Below, piece after piece: positions 15,540-22,832 of a stretch of 39,186 nt of DNA. Location of the stretch: the NCBI GenBank assembly GCA_014804975.1, contig JAAUYT010000037.1:1-39186 (forward strand), read 5' to 3'. The notes under the pieces are model-generated. The model was given only the letters and a program-made list of their open reading frames with translations, had not been told where the DNA came from and made no database searches. The DNA comes from Clostridia bacterium (GTDB lineage Bacteria > Bacillota > Clostridia > Christensenellales > Borkfalkiaceae). Position 1 is the first letter of the stretch; the number at the start of each line of letters is the position of its first letter. Position numbers and translations under genes: made by a program.

Positions 15540-17843
15540 ATGAAAAAGAAGTTTTTATCGCTTGGCCTCCTTCTCGCTTGTTGCTTATGTCTGATCTTCG
15601 GACTTGCGGCGTGCAACAGGGGGGGGGTACTATTTAAGGTCTCGGTAAAAGAAGACAACGGCTATACCGTTCAGGGCATCAATGCCAACGGTTATAAAGA
15701 AGGCGACGAAGTTGCGTTTACGGTTACAGTCACCGGCGTATACAAGCAATTGAAAGAAGTTTCGGCGGACGATCAAGTTCTCACCGTTCAGGAAGACGGA
15801 TCGTATAAGTTTACGATGCCGAAGAAAAACGTAGAAGTCTCCGTCGTTTTGGAAAACAAGGAGTTCGTGGTATCGCTGTCCTTGACTTCGGTTGTTCTGA
15901 ATGCGAAAACCTCTGATTCCGTAAGCATTACGGCGACGGTAACGCCGGATCAAGACGGGTTGGAACTCGAATGGAAAACCGGCAACAAAGACGTAGCAAC
16001 GGTTTCGGCGAACGGAAAAACTGCTGAAATCACTGCGGTTGCAAAAGGTGAAACGAATATATCCGTATCGATCAAGGGCATCGACGGCATCGTAGCGTCC
16101 AGCACCGTATCCGTTATCAACGTGAGACCGTGGACGGAAGCCGAAGAAGCGGCTATGAAAGAGCATTTGTACGGCATCGTTCTCAAACCCACGGAAAAGG
16201 ACGATATGCTTGCGAAATGGGACGCAAATTACGGTCAGATTACCATAGAAGGCGATTGGGTCGAGGGCAACGAGCTTGCCGAGTATGCCGAGCAATATAC
16301 CGCACAAGACGGTTGGGTAGACGTGACGCATTTGTATTCGGTTGGGGCAGGTACTGCCTACATATTCGAGAAAGCGGTCGAAGTTTCCGGGGAGACGAGA
16401 TACGTTCGCGTATTCATTTACGCAATTGAGGACGAGTCAAGCGGTGAATTATCCAAAGAGGGTAGTTTCTACATCACGGCGTACGACCCGTACGTCTACG
16501 AATGGCCCGCTAATTATTTGAGGGATTGCCTGAAAGAAGTTCTTTCGACGACTGTGATTCCTTCTGTCTCCGCCCAACATTATTATCTTAATAATTACGG
16601 CGTGACGGCTTATTACGATTCTGCCGAAAAAGACGGCGGATACGGAGCTATTTTGACGGCAGCCGGCTATACGGTGGAAGAGAAAGACGGATATTACAGC
16701 GCAGTATCTCCCGACGAGCTGTTTAGCCTGGCGTATATCTATAAAGACGGCGCTTTGGAAATTTCGATAAGATATTATATGGACGGCTCTTGGCCCTCAA
16801 AAGCCGTTGCGAACGCTTTTAATTATTATAAAGCCATAGACGTGACTGCCGGGGTAACTGCTTTCGTAGTTCCCGAATTCGAAGGTGACGACGTTTCGTT
16901 TATGTTTGCTGACAATATCTATAATAAGTTCTGGATCAACGAAGGTAGAGAACGCGAGATATACGGAACGATAACCGTAACGGACTCGACTTCGGCTCTT
17001 ACCGAGGCTTACTTGCAGAAACTTCTCGATAACGGTTGGGTTGCAGTCGGAACGGACGGAACTTACATTAAGCCGATTGCGGAAAGCAATCAGGTAAACA
17101 AAATCAAGGTAAACTTCGAGAATGAAAAAACGCTCATAACCATTGATTATTTCTCGATCAAAGACCCGACTAAGGGTTGGAACGACGATTTAATCAAAGA
17201 AAATAATATGTTCTATAAATACTGTACGGATATCCTTCCCGAATATACCGGTGAGATAACTGCATTCTCCGTAGATAAGGATACCGTCTATATTACCGTG
17301 CCCGAAGAAGACTTTGCCGATTTATTGGACACATACAAACAGATACTTTTGGATGCGGGTTTTGTGCTCACGGGAACTTCGACTTGGACTCAGCAGTACG
17401 TTTCCCCGAACGGACAATATGGTCTAAAACCGAGTGTTCGTTCTTCCGTACCGAATACTATTCAAATCTACTTTTCCAGCGAAATGCCTTCGGCATGGAA
17501 TGATGGCAGAATAGAGGACAGCTTGCAGCTTATAGGCTCTTCTGTCAAATCCATTCCCCTGTTTGAATCGGAAACGAGCTTCTTGTGCTTATATGAGATA
17601 AAAAAAGATTATTCCACGAACAAGGATTATTTGAGGATTACGATTTCGGCGAGCGAGTCGGGTGAAACGATTTCCCAAGATGATCTTGACGCATATAAGG
17701 CAATACTCGTGGCGGATGCCGGCTGGACTCAGGATGCCGAAAACGCCAATAAATTTGTGGCAAGCGACGGAACAACGATAACGTTATCTTACTCATCATA
17801 TAGCGGCAGCGTTACCATTGAAATCAAATACGTTGCGGCATAA
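15540..17843 (+). CDS. Large repeat-containing surface lipoprotein with a G9 tract
   Basis: The protein has 767 residues. The signal peptide ends in lipobox LAAC (Cys25). A beta domain (about 32-105) is followed by a BIG2-like Ig domain (about 108-197). Then come about five divergent repeats of 100-130 residues, each opening with a Trp-led helix (near 198, 320, 417, 546 and 652). Most also carry a Y-x-x-(I/L)-L-x-x-(A/N)-G-(W/F/Y) helix. It is probably anchored on the cell surface; what it binds is unknown. Nine consecutive G (15619-15627) follow the lipobox. Losing one G leads to a stop after eight codons and gaining one after four, so slippage would switch the protein off. A terminator follows at 17866. 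Confidence 0.85.
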   Translation: MKKKFLSLGLLLACCLCLIFGLAACNRGGVLFKVSVKEDNGYTVQGINANGYKEGDEVAFTVTVTGVYKQLKEVSADDQVLTVQEDGSYKFTMPKKNVEVSVVLENKEFVVSLSLTSVVLNAKTSDSVSITATVTPDQDGLELEWKTGNKDVATVSANGKTAEITAVAKGETNISVSIKGIDGIVASSTVSVINVRPWTEAEEAAMKEHLYGIVLKPTEKDDMLAKWDANYGQITIEGDWVEGNELAEYAEQYTAQDGWVDVTHLYSVGAGTAYIFEKAVEVSGETRYVRVFIYAIEDESSGELSKEGSFYITAYDPYVYEWPANYLRDCLKEVLSTTVIPSVSAQHYYLNNYGVTAYYDSAEKDGGYGAILTAAGYTVEEKDGYYSAVSPDELFSLAYIYKDGALEISIRYYMDGSWPSKAVANAFNYYKAIDVTAGVTAFVVPEFEGDDVSFMFADNIYNKFWINEGREREIYGTITVTDSTSALTEAYLQKLLDNGWVAVGTDGTYIKPIAESNQVNKIKVNFENEKTLITIDYFSIKDPTKGWNDDLIKENNMFYKYCTDILPEYTGEITAFSVDKDTVYITVPEEDFADLLDTYKQILLDAGFVLTGTSTWTQQYVSPNGQYGLKPSVRSSVPNTIQIYFSSEMPSAWNDGRIEDSLQLIGSSVKSIPLFESETSFLCLYEIKKDYSTNKDYLRITISASESGETISQDDLDAYKAILVADAGWTQDAENANKFVASDGTTITLSYSSYSGSVTIEIKYVAA
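15619..15627 (+). repeat. Homopolymer G9 tract in a coding region
   Basis: A run of nine G spans codons for Arg-Gly-Gly-Val directly after the lipidated Cys of the lipoprotein. It is a candidate slipped-strand switch; I noticed no comparable G-run in the other genes of the window. Confidence 0.75.
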
Positions 17844-17865
17844 CGGCGCGAAATTACAAAAACAA

Positions 17866-17894
17866 CCCCACGCTTAGCGTGGGGTTTATTTTAT
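17866..17894 (+). terminator. Terminator of the large lipoprotein gene
   Basis: Stem CCCCACGC (17866-17873), loop TTA, GCGTGGGG (17877-17884), then TTTATTTTAT. Confidence 0.88.
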
Positions 17895-17901
17895 AAACGA
17901 A

Positions 17902-17929
17902 AAAGACCTTGCATTTGAGCAAGGTCTTT
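17902..17929 (-). terminator. Terminator of the rpsF-ssb-rpsR operon
   Basis: An 11-bp stem, AAAGACCTTGC (17902-17912) with GCAAGGTCTTT (17919-17929). On the minus strand it is followed by a T-run. It lies 15 bases beyond the rpsR stop. Confidence 0.85.
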
Positions 17930-17943
17930 CATGTTGAATAATC

Positions 17944-18267
17944 TTAGTCTGCTTTGAAAGGAATCAAAGAAGCAACTCTTGCGCGTTTGATCGCGGTCGA
18001 AAGCTCTCTCTGGTGCTTTGCGCAGGTGCCCGTCATGCGGCGGGGAAGAATCTTGCCGCCCTCGGCGATAAAGCGTTTGAGCTTGTTCACGTCCTTATAG
18101 TCGATCGTGGACTTCTCCTGGCAGAACAGACAGAACTTTTTAAAAGCCTGCTTCTTATAGTTTTTCTTAGCGGGTTTTCCGTCGCGTCCTTCCTTGGGAG
18201 CTTTGAGGTCCTTCGTCTCTTCGCTCTCTTCCGCCGCTACGGGTTCCTGTTGGATATTTTCTTCCAT
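17944..18267 (-). CDS. rpsR: Ribosomal protein S18, zinc-ribbon type with N-terminal extension
   Basis: S18 binds S6 on the platform of the 30S subunit. The conserved part starts near residue 40 ([11 protein letters not shown]) and includes [20 protein letters not shown] and [19 protein letters not shown]. The CLFC and CAKH pairs form the zinc-binding (C+) version. The 107 residues exceed the usual 70-80 because of an acidic then lysine-rich N-terminal tail of about 38 residues. AAGGAGA precedes ATG 18267. It is the last gene of the operon; rplI does not follow. Confidence 0.95.
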   Translation of the reverse strand: MEENIQQEPVAAEESEETKDLKAPKEGRDGKPAKKNYKKQAFKKFCLFCQEKSTIDYKDVNKLKRFIAEGGKILPRRMTGTCAKHQRELSTAIKRARVASLIPFKAD

Positions 18268-18301
18268 GATGAATCTCCTTGAAAATTACTTTTGCGTCCG
18301 C

Positions 18302-18730
18302 TTAAAAGGGAATGTCGCCGTCGTCGTCGAACGCCTGCAACGCGGGTTTCTTGCGGGGAGACGAAGCGGGTTTGCTTTCTCCCGCGTCGTAATAATCGTC
18401 GCCCTGGTTTTGGTTCTTCGAGCTGAGGAATTCCACGTCCTGCGCAATGATATCCACAGCGGTGCGTTTCTGACCGTTGTTGTCCTCGTAGTTGCGCAGC
18501 TGAATGCTTCCCGATACAGCCACTTTACTGCCTTTTTTGCAGAAACGCGAAACGGTGTCGGCCAAGCCCCTCCATGCGGTCACGTTGAAGAAGTCCGTCT
18601 GTCTTTCTCCGTCTCCGTTCGTATAATTCCTGTTTACGGCAATCGCAAAGTGACAAACGCTCACCCCGCCCGAAGTTTCGGTAAGTTCGGGATCGCGCGT
18701 CAAATTTCCGATCAAGAACACTTTGTTCAT
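18302..18730 (-). CDS. ssb: Single-stranded DNA-binding protein
   Basis: The 142-residue protein has an N-terminal OB fold (NKVFLIGNLTRDPELTET, FFNVTAWRGLADTVSRFCKKGSKVAVSGSI). A short Pro/Ser/Lys linker follows. It ends in the acidic tip DDDGDIPF, which recruits partner proteins. AAGGAGA precedes ATG 18730. It lies between rpsF (12-base gap) and rpsR (34-base gap), the standard order, so it is made together with the two ribosomal proteins. Confidence 0.96.
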   Translation of the reverse strand: MNKVFLIGNLTRDPELTETSGGVSVCHFAIAVNRNYTNGDGERQTDFFNVTAWRGLADTVSRFCKKGSKVAVSGSIQLRNYEDNNGQKRTAVDIIAQDVEFLSSKNQNQGDDYYDAGESKPASSPRKKPALQAFDDDGDIPF

Positions 18731-18742
18731 ACGTTTTTCTCC

Positions 18743-19027
18743 TTACTCCGCTTTTGTGATCATGCGTCTTAAAACAACGCTGGAAAGTCCCGCTACACGG
18801 TCAAGTTCCTTTACCGCGTCCGCCTCTGCCGAAAACTTCATAAGGACGTAGAACGCCTCCGATTGGAAGCGGATAGGGTAAGCCGTTTTCTTTACGCCCC
18901 ACTTGTCGGTGGATTCAACGGCGCCGCCCTTCGAAGAAACGATTTCGCGGTATTTTGCAAGTTCCGCTTCGCGCGCTTCTTCTTCCATGTCGCTTTTCAG
19001 CAGCAGGAGCATTTCGTACTTTTTCAT
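18743..19027 (-). CDS. rpsF: Ribosomal protein S6
   Basis: The 94-residue protein shows the family start KYEMLLLLKSDMEEE, the central WGVKKTAYPI and the closing VLRRMITK. S6 forms a heterodimer with S18 on the 30S subunit. GGGAGGTG lies before ATG 19027. It is the first gene of the operon, behind a leader of about 70 bases with two hairpins (see 19028-19100). Confidence 0.95.
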   Translation of the reverse strand: MKKYEMLLLLKSDMEEEAREAELAKYREIVSSKGGAVESTDKWGVKKTAYPIRFQSEAFYVLMKFSAEADAVKELDRVAGLSSVVLRRMITKAE

Positions 19028-19100
19028 GATTTTTCACCTCCCGGTCTTTAACGGCATATCTTCGTGATATGCAAGGTATTTGGACGGGCTTTCCGTCCGT
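19028..19100 (-). promoter_or_regulatory. Structured leader of rpsF, candidate S6:S18 autoregulatory RNA
   Basis: In the minus-strand RNA two hairpins follow each other: GGACGG/CCGTCC (19098-19082), then GCATATC/GATATGC (19072-19054). After the second comes CCGTTAAAGACCGGGAGG, which holds two CCG triplets and the ribosome binding site. The known S6:S18 leader motif uses a conserved CCG beside a hairpin. The match is by position and this triplet only. Confidence 0.4.
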
Positions 19101-19106
19101 TTCTTT

Positions 19107-19135
19107 ATTCTACACTATTTTTTAACGTAAGTCAA
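19107..19135 (-). promoter_or_regulatory. Promoter of rpsF-ssb-rpsR
   Basis: On the minus strand, TTGACT (19135-19130), 17 bases and TAGAAT (19112-19107). The transcript would start near 19100. Confidence 0.75.
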
Positions 19136-19243
19136 TGCGTTTTGCCCTTCGATTGCTTGAAATTTTTTATTCCGCAACAAAAATTCAAACCCGAAGTATA
19201 AACGCCGTGCGTTTCGTCAATGATTTTGCAAGAGGTGGCGAAT

Positions 19244-19666
19244 ATGCGCGGAGCGTTTCTTACAATCAAGGCGTTTATCATAACGGCGGTTGCAATTTTT
19301 TGCGTACTCTTCGTGTATGCGCTCACTTCGGTTTCCGTGTTTCCGAAAGGTAGCCGCTACGAATATTACACGGGGACTTCCTCGGAAGAGATTATCGTCT
19401 CCCGCTCGCCTATCAAGAAGCTGTTTTTATCCAATATAAAGGGGGAGAGCGTGCGCTATACGGGGGACAGGGCGGAAGAGCTGATTGCCCGCTTCCATGC
19501 GGAAATTCTCTTTACGGAGGAAGCGGCGGGTATCGTAAATTATTACTGCTATTCTCCCTCGCTCAAAAACTCGGTGATCATCGGCGACAAGACGGTGAAT
19601 CTGCATATCGCAACGAGCGGCAGCGAAACGGCGGCGGGAACGCCCATTATCTTCGGAGGATTTTGA
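19244..19666 (+). CDS. Membrane-anchored YwmB-like protein
   Basis: The protein has 140 residues, with one N-terminal membrane helix (about 8-28) and an extracellular domain of about 110 residues. The end, KTVNLHIA...AAGTPIIFGGF, resembles the end of YwmB (NLQIAL...VGTPI), but the protein is much shorter than the Bacillus subtilis member. In B. subtilis ywmB lies near spoIID and spoIIQ, and here a SpoIIQ-like gene follows, which supports the guess. I chose ATG 19244, with AGAGGTGG upstream, over an ATG at 19220. The function of YwmB is not established. Confidence 0.6.
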   Translation: MRGAFLTIKAFIITAVAIFCVLFVYALTSVSVFPKGSRYEYYTGTSSEEIIVSRSPIKKLFLSNIKGESVRYTGDRAEELIARFHAEILFTEEAAGIVNYYCYSPSLKNSVIIGDKTVNLHIATSGSETAAGTPIIFGGF

Positions 19667-19736
19667 TTTTCAAATACCGAGTATAAAAAAGCGGAAAGTC
19701 GTTCATCATCTACATAACAAATTTCGGAGGATCAAA

Positions 19737-20381
19737 ATGAAAGAGGAAAAAACAAAAAAAAGAAGGCTACTTTACTACTTGGTGCTTGTAATCAGCGTGT
19801 GTCTTTTGACGGCGGCGACGGTGCTTACGGTCTACTTCGTGACGGGCGACAAAGCGGGCTCGCTCGATAACGACCCGCCCGGACAGGTGGTCACGCCCCC
19901 GGACGGCGATAAAGACCCGGACAAAGACAAAGACCCCGACGACGACAAGCCCACGAACGGAGGGGCGGAGTCCTTCTGCGACCCCGTCGCTTATAGCGCC
20001 GCGTCGGTGTATAACGAGATCTATACGGACTCTTATAATTTCAGCACACGTCATGAGGGCGTAGACTTCGCGGCGGAAGAGGGCGCGAAGGTTGCCGCGA
20101 TCGCAGACGGTACCGTGACTTCCATCAGTCTGAACGAAAATACGGGCAACATTATCACCGTCGATCACGGTGACGGACTCGTAGGCATCTACCGTTTCGT
20201 CGATCCCACCTCCACACTCAAAGTGGGCGCAAAGGTAACGAAGGGAGAGTGCATTGCAACGGTTTCGGCGGCGTGCGGTCCCGAAAAGCTGGACGGTACG
20301 CACCTGCACCTCGAATTGGAAATGAAGGGGAAGAAAGTCGACCCCGCTTCCTACCTCGATATCAAATATCAGGAAAAGTAA
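19737..20381 (+). CDS. Membrane-anchored LytM/M23 protein, SpoIIQ-like
   Basis: The protein has 214 residues. A basic start and one membrane helix (about 11-35) are followed by an Asp/Pro/Lys-rich linker (about 42-72). A LytM domain follows with HEGVDFA (His106, Asp110) and HLHLEL (His189, His191). All metal and catalytic positions of M23 endopeptidases are present. Its layout and the spacing DGTV...HGDGLVGIY match SpoIIQ, the forespore membrane protein. B. subtilis SpoIIQ has lost the first His, whereas clostridial ones often keep it. A general cell-wall M23 peptidase remains possible. GGAGGATC precedes ATG 19737. Confidence 0.75.
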   Translation: MKEEKTKKRRLLYYLVLVISVCLLTAATVLTVYFVTGDKAGSLDNDPPGQVVTPPDGDKDPDKDKDPDDDKPTNGGAESFCDPVAYSAASVYNEIYTDSYNFSTRHEGVDFAAEEGAKVAAIADGTVTSISLNENTGNIITVDHGDGLVGIYRFVDPTSTLKVGAKVTKGECIATVSAACGPEKLDGTHLHLELEMKGKKVDPASYLDIKYQEK

Positions 20382-20390
20382 TCAACGAAA

Positions 20391-20424
20391 AATCGGGCTT
20401 CTTTACGGAAGCCCGATTTTTTTT
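20391..20424 (+). terminator. Terminator after the LytM gene
   Basis: An 11-bp stem, AATCGGGCTTC (20391-20401) with GAAGCCCGATT (20408-20418), merges into a run of eight T. Confidence 0.9.
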
Positions 20425-20444
20425 ATAAATTTTAAAAAGAACGA

Positions 20445-20473
20445 TTGATTTTTACTTCCGTTTATCGTATAAT
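20445..20473 (+). promoter_or_regulatory. Promoter of the gene at 20504
   Basis: TTGATT (20445-20450), 17 bases and TATAAT (20468-20473). AAAGAGG then precedes ATG 20504. Confidence 0.75.
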
Positions 20474-20503
20474 GTAATAAACTTTATAATAAAAGAGGTA
20501 ACT

Positions 20504-21067
20504 ATGGAAACTTTGAATGAAAATGCAGGTCTTATCGTTCTGATCGTTGCAGTCGTTCTCATTGCGCTTTTGGGCATTGTGATTTGGCAGATCGTCGAAA
20601 TGAAAAAGAAGCTTGCGATCCAACGGCTTAAATTTATCGGTCACTTTGCCGCCGATCCCGATACGAGAAAAATGGTGGCGAACGTCACGGTCTCCAACCG
20701 TTCCCTGAACGACATTACGATCACGGAGCTTGGAATCAGAAACGGAAAAGTCAACTTCGACTTCACGGACGTATACAAAAAGCAGAACAAGCTCAATAAA
20801 GACGCGCGCATCGTCGTAGGGCAACGCGACGCTATCCGCTTTACGCTTTCGGCGGAGGACCTTGTAAAATCGCTCATTCAGAACGCAAACGGCAAAGTCG
20901 TTTTAAAGACGATTTCCGTCTACGCAATGGACTCCACGGGCATTGCCTATATCGGCAAGGTCGGCGACGTAAAGAAGCTGCTCGGAGAGCTTGCAAAGAA
21001 CGGCGTCGATTACCTCGCGCCCGCATTCGAATCGCAGAGCAACAACAATACGCAGTCCGCGGCTTGA
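20504..21067 (+). CDS. Single-pass membrane protein of unknown function
   Basis: The protein has 187 residues. An acidic short start is followed by one strong membrane helix (about 10-30) and then MKKKL, which suggests a cytoplasmic C-terminal domain by the positive-inside rule. The soluble part has alternating beta strands (MVANVTVSNRSLNDITITELGI) like an immunoglobulin-type sandwich. It closes with a short helix and a Gln/Asn/Ser tail. No family is recognised. It has its own promoter and stands alone. Confidence 0.75.
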   Translation: METLNENAGLIVLIVAVVLIALLGIVIWQIVEMKKKLAIQRLKFIGHFAADPDTRKMVANVTVSNRSLNDITITELGIRNGKVNFDFTDVYKKQNKLNKDARIVVGQRDAIRFTLSAEDLVKSLIQNANGKVVLKTISVYAMDSTGIAYIGKVGDVKKLLGELAKNGVDYLAPAFESQSNNNTQSAA

Positions 21068-21110
21068 AAATAAAGTTCGGGCATAACTAAAATAAGGACG
21101 AGCATAAAAT

Positions 21111-21160
21111 AACCTGTCGGCACGGGCGCACTTTAAGCGCCGCTGTCGGGAGGTTTTTTT
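21111..21160 (+). terminator. Terminator-like hairpin that carries the next gene's ribosome binding site
   Basis: AACCT (21111-21115) pairs with AGGTT (21151-21155). Inside, CGGGCGC (21123-21129) pairs with GCGCCG (21137-21142) with one bulge. A T-run of seven follows and ATG 21161 comes at once. The sequence GGGAGG of the M1 gene is in the 3' arm. It may end the upstream transcript, attenuate the downstream one, or hide its ribosome binding site. A weak promoter (TTGAAA 21064 - N18 - TAAAAT 21088) could drive the gene through it. Confidence 0.6.
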
Positions 21161-22594
21161 ATGCGTAAAATCAAGGCGATGATTTCCGTTTCCGTTGCGG
21201 TATCGCTCCCGTTCGTTTTCTTGACCGCCTGTAAGGGCGGCGGGGCGGGGGCGCGCTACGAATACGAGATACAGGCGGAATACTTTTCGGAGGAGGGACG
21301 CCTCGACGGGGATATGAAGGTCACCGTTCCGAACAACACCGAGGGCGTCATTAACGAGATTCCCTTCGCGCTCTACGGCAACGCCTTCCGCGAGGGGGCG
21401 GACCCCGAGCCCGTCTCCGAGCTCTTTTCTTCCGCCTGCTACTACGACGGGGTAAGCTACGGCGGAATGGAGATCAAAGAGGTTACGGGCGGCAAGAGTT
21501 GGAGCGTAGACGAGAGCGGAAACGTTTTAACGGTAAGCCTTAATAAGCCGCTCTATCCCGACGAGAGCGTAACGCTTAGCGTGCAATATTCTCTCACTCT
21601 TGCCAAGGCTAATCACCGTCTGGGAGTGGGAGAGCACTGCGTGAATCTCTCCTATTTCTATCCCATGCTCTTTGCGGAAAAGGAGGGCGGGTTCTATCAA
21701 TATACGCCCGCACAGTACGGCGAGCCATTCGTTTTATCGTGCGCCGATTTTAAAGTTACTTTGACCGTACCCCAAGATACGAAAGTTGCGTGCGGGGGAA
21801 AGATAGAACAGGCTTCAAACGGCGGCAAAACGGTATATCGTTACAAGGCGGAAAACGTGCGCGACGCGGCGTTCGTTCTGGGTGATTTTTCGCTTGCTTC
21901 CGCGGAGCTGGACGGCGTTCAAATCGACTATTACTATTTCGCGGACGAGGCTCCCGACCAAACCTTGAAAGCGGCTTGCGATGCGCTTACGACTTACTCC
22001 GGGCTCTTCGGGGACTACGCTTATTCGCGCTACGCCTTAGCCGAGACCGACCTCTTTTTGAGCGGCATGGAGTACAGCGGCTTCACGGCGCTCTCGTCGC
22101 TGCTCAGAAAAGAGGAGCGCGCCGCGGTCGTCGCGCACGAAACGGCGCACCAATGGTGGTACGCCTCGGTGGGCAGTAATCAGGCGGAGTGCGCCTGGCA
22201 GGACGAGGGGCTTGCGGAATATTCCGTCGCGCTCTTTTACGAAAAGTGCCCCGAATACGGGAACTACCGCGACGTCGTTACGACTTCCGAGAGCGCGTAC
22301 CGCAACTATTATTCGGTGGCAAGTCAGCTTTCGAAGGAGGTCGATACCAAGATGAGCCGCCCTTTAAGCGATTATTCGGGAGACTACGAATACCGCATTC
22401 TCTCCTACGATAAGGGGGTCGTGCTCTTTGATCGGCTGCGCGAGACGATAGGCAACAGACGCTTCTTTTCCGCACTCAAAGATTACGCGGAAAAGTATGC
22501 GGGAAGGGTGGCGGCGGAAGCCGATCTGATCGGCTGCTTCTCTTCGCAGGAACAGCTGATTTTGTCCTTTACGGAGGGGCGCTGCGTCATTTAA
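21161..22594 (+). CDS. M1-family metallopeptidase, lipoprotein
   Basis: The protein has 477 residues. The signal peptide ends in lipobox LTAC (Cys24), followed by a flexible GGG segment. The N-terminal beta domain precedes a thermolysin-like domain. That domain carries the zinc site HETAHQWW (His326, Glu327, His330) and the third ligand Glu349 in DEGLAEY, 18 residues on. GMEYSG stands at the place of the aminopeptidase GAMEN motif. The C-terminal domain of large M1 enzymes is absent. It probably trims peptides on the outer cell surface. Its ribosome binding site lies inside a stable hairpin. Confidence 0.9.
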   Translation: MRKIKAMISVSVAVSLPFVFLTACKGGGAGARYEYEIQAEYFSEEGRLDGDMKVTVPNNTEGVINEIPFALYGNAFREGADPEPVSELFSSACYYDGVSYGGMEIKEVTGGKSWSVDESGNVLTVSLNKPLYPDESVTLSVQYSLTLAKANHRLGVGEHCVNLSYFYPMLFAEKEGGFYQYTPAQYGEPFVLSCADFKVTLTVPQDTKVACGGKIEQASNGGKTVYRYKAENVRDAAFVLGDFSLASAELDGVQIDYYYFADEAPDQTLKAACDALTTYSGLFGDYAYSRYALAETDLFLSGMEYSGFTALSSLLRKEERAAVVAHETAHQWWYASVGSNQAECAWQDEGLAEYSVALFYEKCPEYGNYRDVVTTSESAYRNYYSVASQLSKEVDTKMSRPLSDYSGDYEYRILSYDKGVVLFDRLRETIGNRRFFSALKDYAEKYAGRVAAEADLIGCFSSQEQLILSFTEGRCVI

Positions 22595-22612
22595 AAAAGT
22601 TTGAAAAAACAG

Positions 22613-22641
22613 TTGCCAAAATTCCGAAAAAAGGGTATAAT
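22613..22641 (+). promoter_or_regulatory. Promoter of the corA leader
   Basis: TTGCCA (22613-22618), 17 bases and TATAAT (22636-22641). The transcript would start near 22648, just ahead of the leader-peptide ribosome binding site, and run about 185 bases before the corA start. Confidence 0.8.
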
Positions 22642-22668
22642 GAGAATAAGGAAATAAAGGAGCGAATA

Positions 22669-22734
22669 ATGGACGTTAGCCCATATCGAAGTAGTTTCTT
22701 CGGAACAATCGAATTTCTTTCCATGCGAAGTTAA
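22669..22734 (+). CDS. Putative 21-residue leader peptide upstream of corA
   Basis: AAAGGAG (22656-22662) is ideally placed before ATG 22669, and 21 codons run to TAA 22732-22734. The peptide begins MDVSPYRSSFF and ends EFLSMRS. Its last codons cover CTTTCCATGCG (22717-22727), which can pair with the 5' arm of the terminator downstream. The early Asp and Pro and the Arg near the end recall the MgtL leader peptides of enterobacterial mgtA, but no homology is claimed. Its role is inferred from the arrangement. Confidence 0.6.
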   Translation: MDVSPYRSSFFGTIEFLSMRS

Positions 22735-22803
22735 AAACGGATAACCGCTTTCGGTTATAACGGTATTTCACGCACGGAAAGTTTTCCGTGCGTTTTGTTT
22801 TTT
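22687..22803 (+). promoter_or_regulatory. Putative transcription attenuator of corA
   Basis: Terminator: CGCACGGAAA (22771-22780), loop GT, TTTCCGTGCG (22783-22792), then TTTTGTTTTTT. Antiterminator: CTTTCCATGCG (22717-22727) pairs with CGCACGGAAAG (22771-22781) at 10 of 11 positions and encloses a small hairpin ATAACCG/CGGTTAT (22741-22758). Upstream, CTTCG (22698-22702) can pair with CGAAG at 22687 or at 22726. These are mutually exclusive folds of the kind used in leader-peptide attenuation. A ribosome that completes the leader peptide would cover 22717-22727 and favour termination. Confidence 0.6.
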
Positions 22804-22832
22804 CAAAAAATACCAACGAGGCGGTATACTGT

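Noticed and set aside
22642-22832. An M-box (ykoK) magnesium riboswitch in front of corA
   Set aside because: I could not find the conserved M-box segments; the short ORF and alternative pairings explain the region better.
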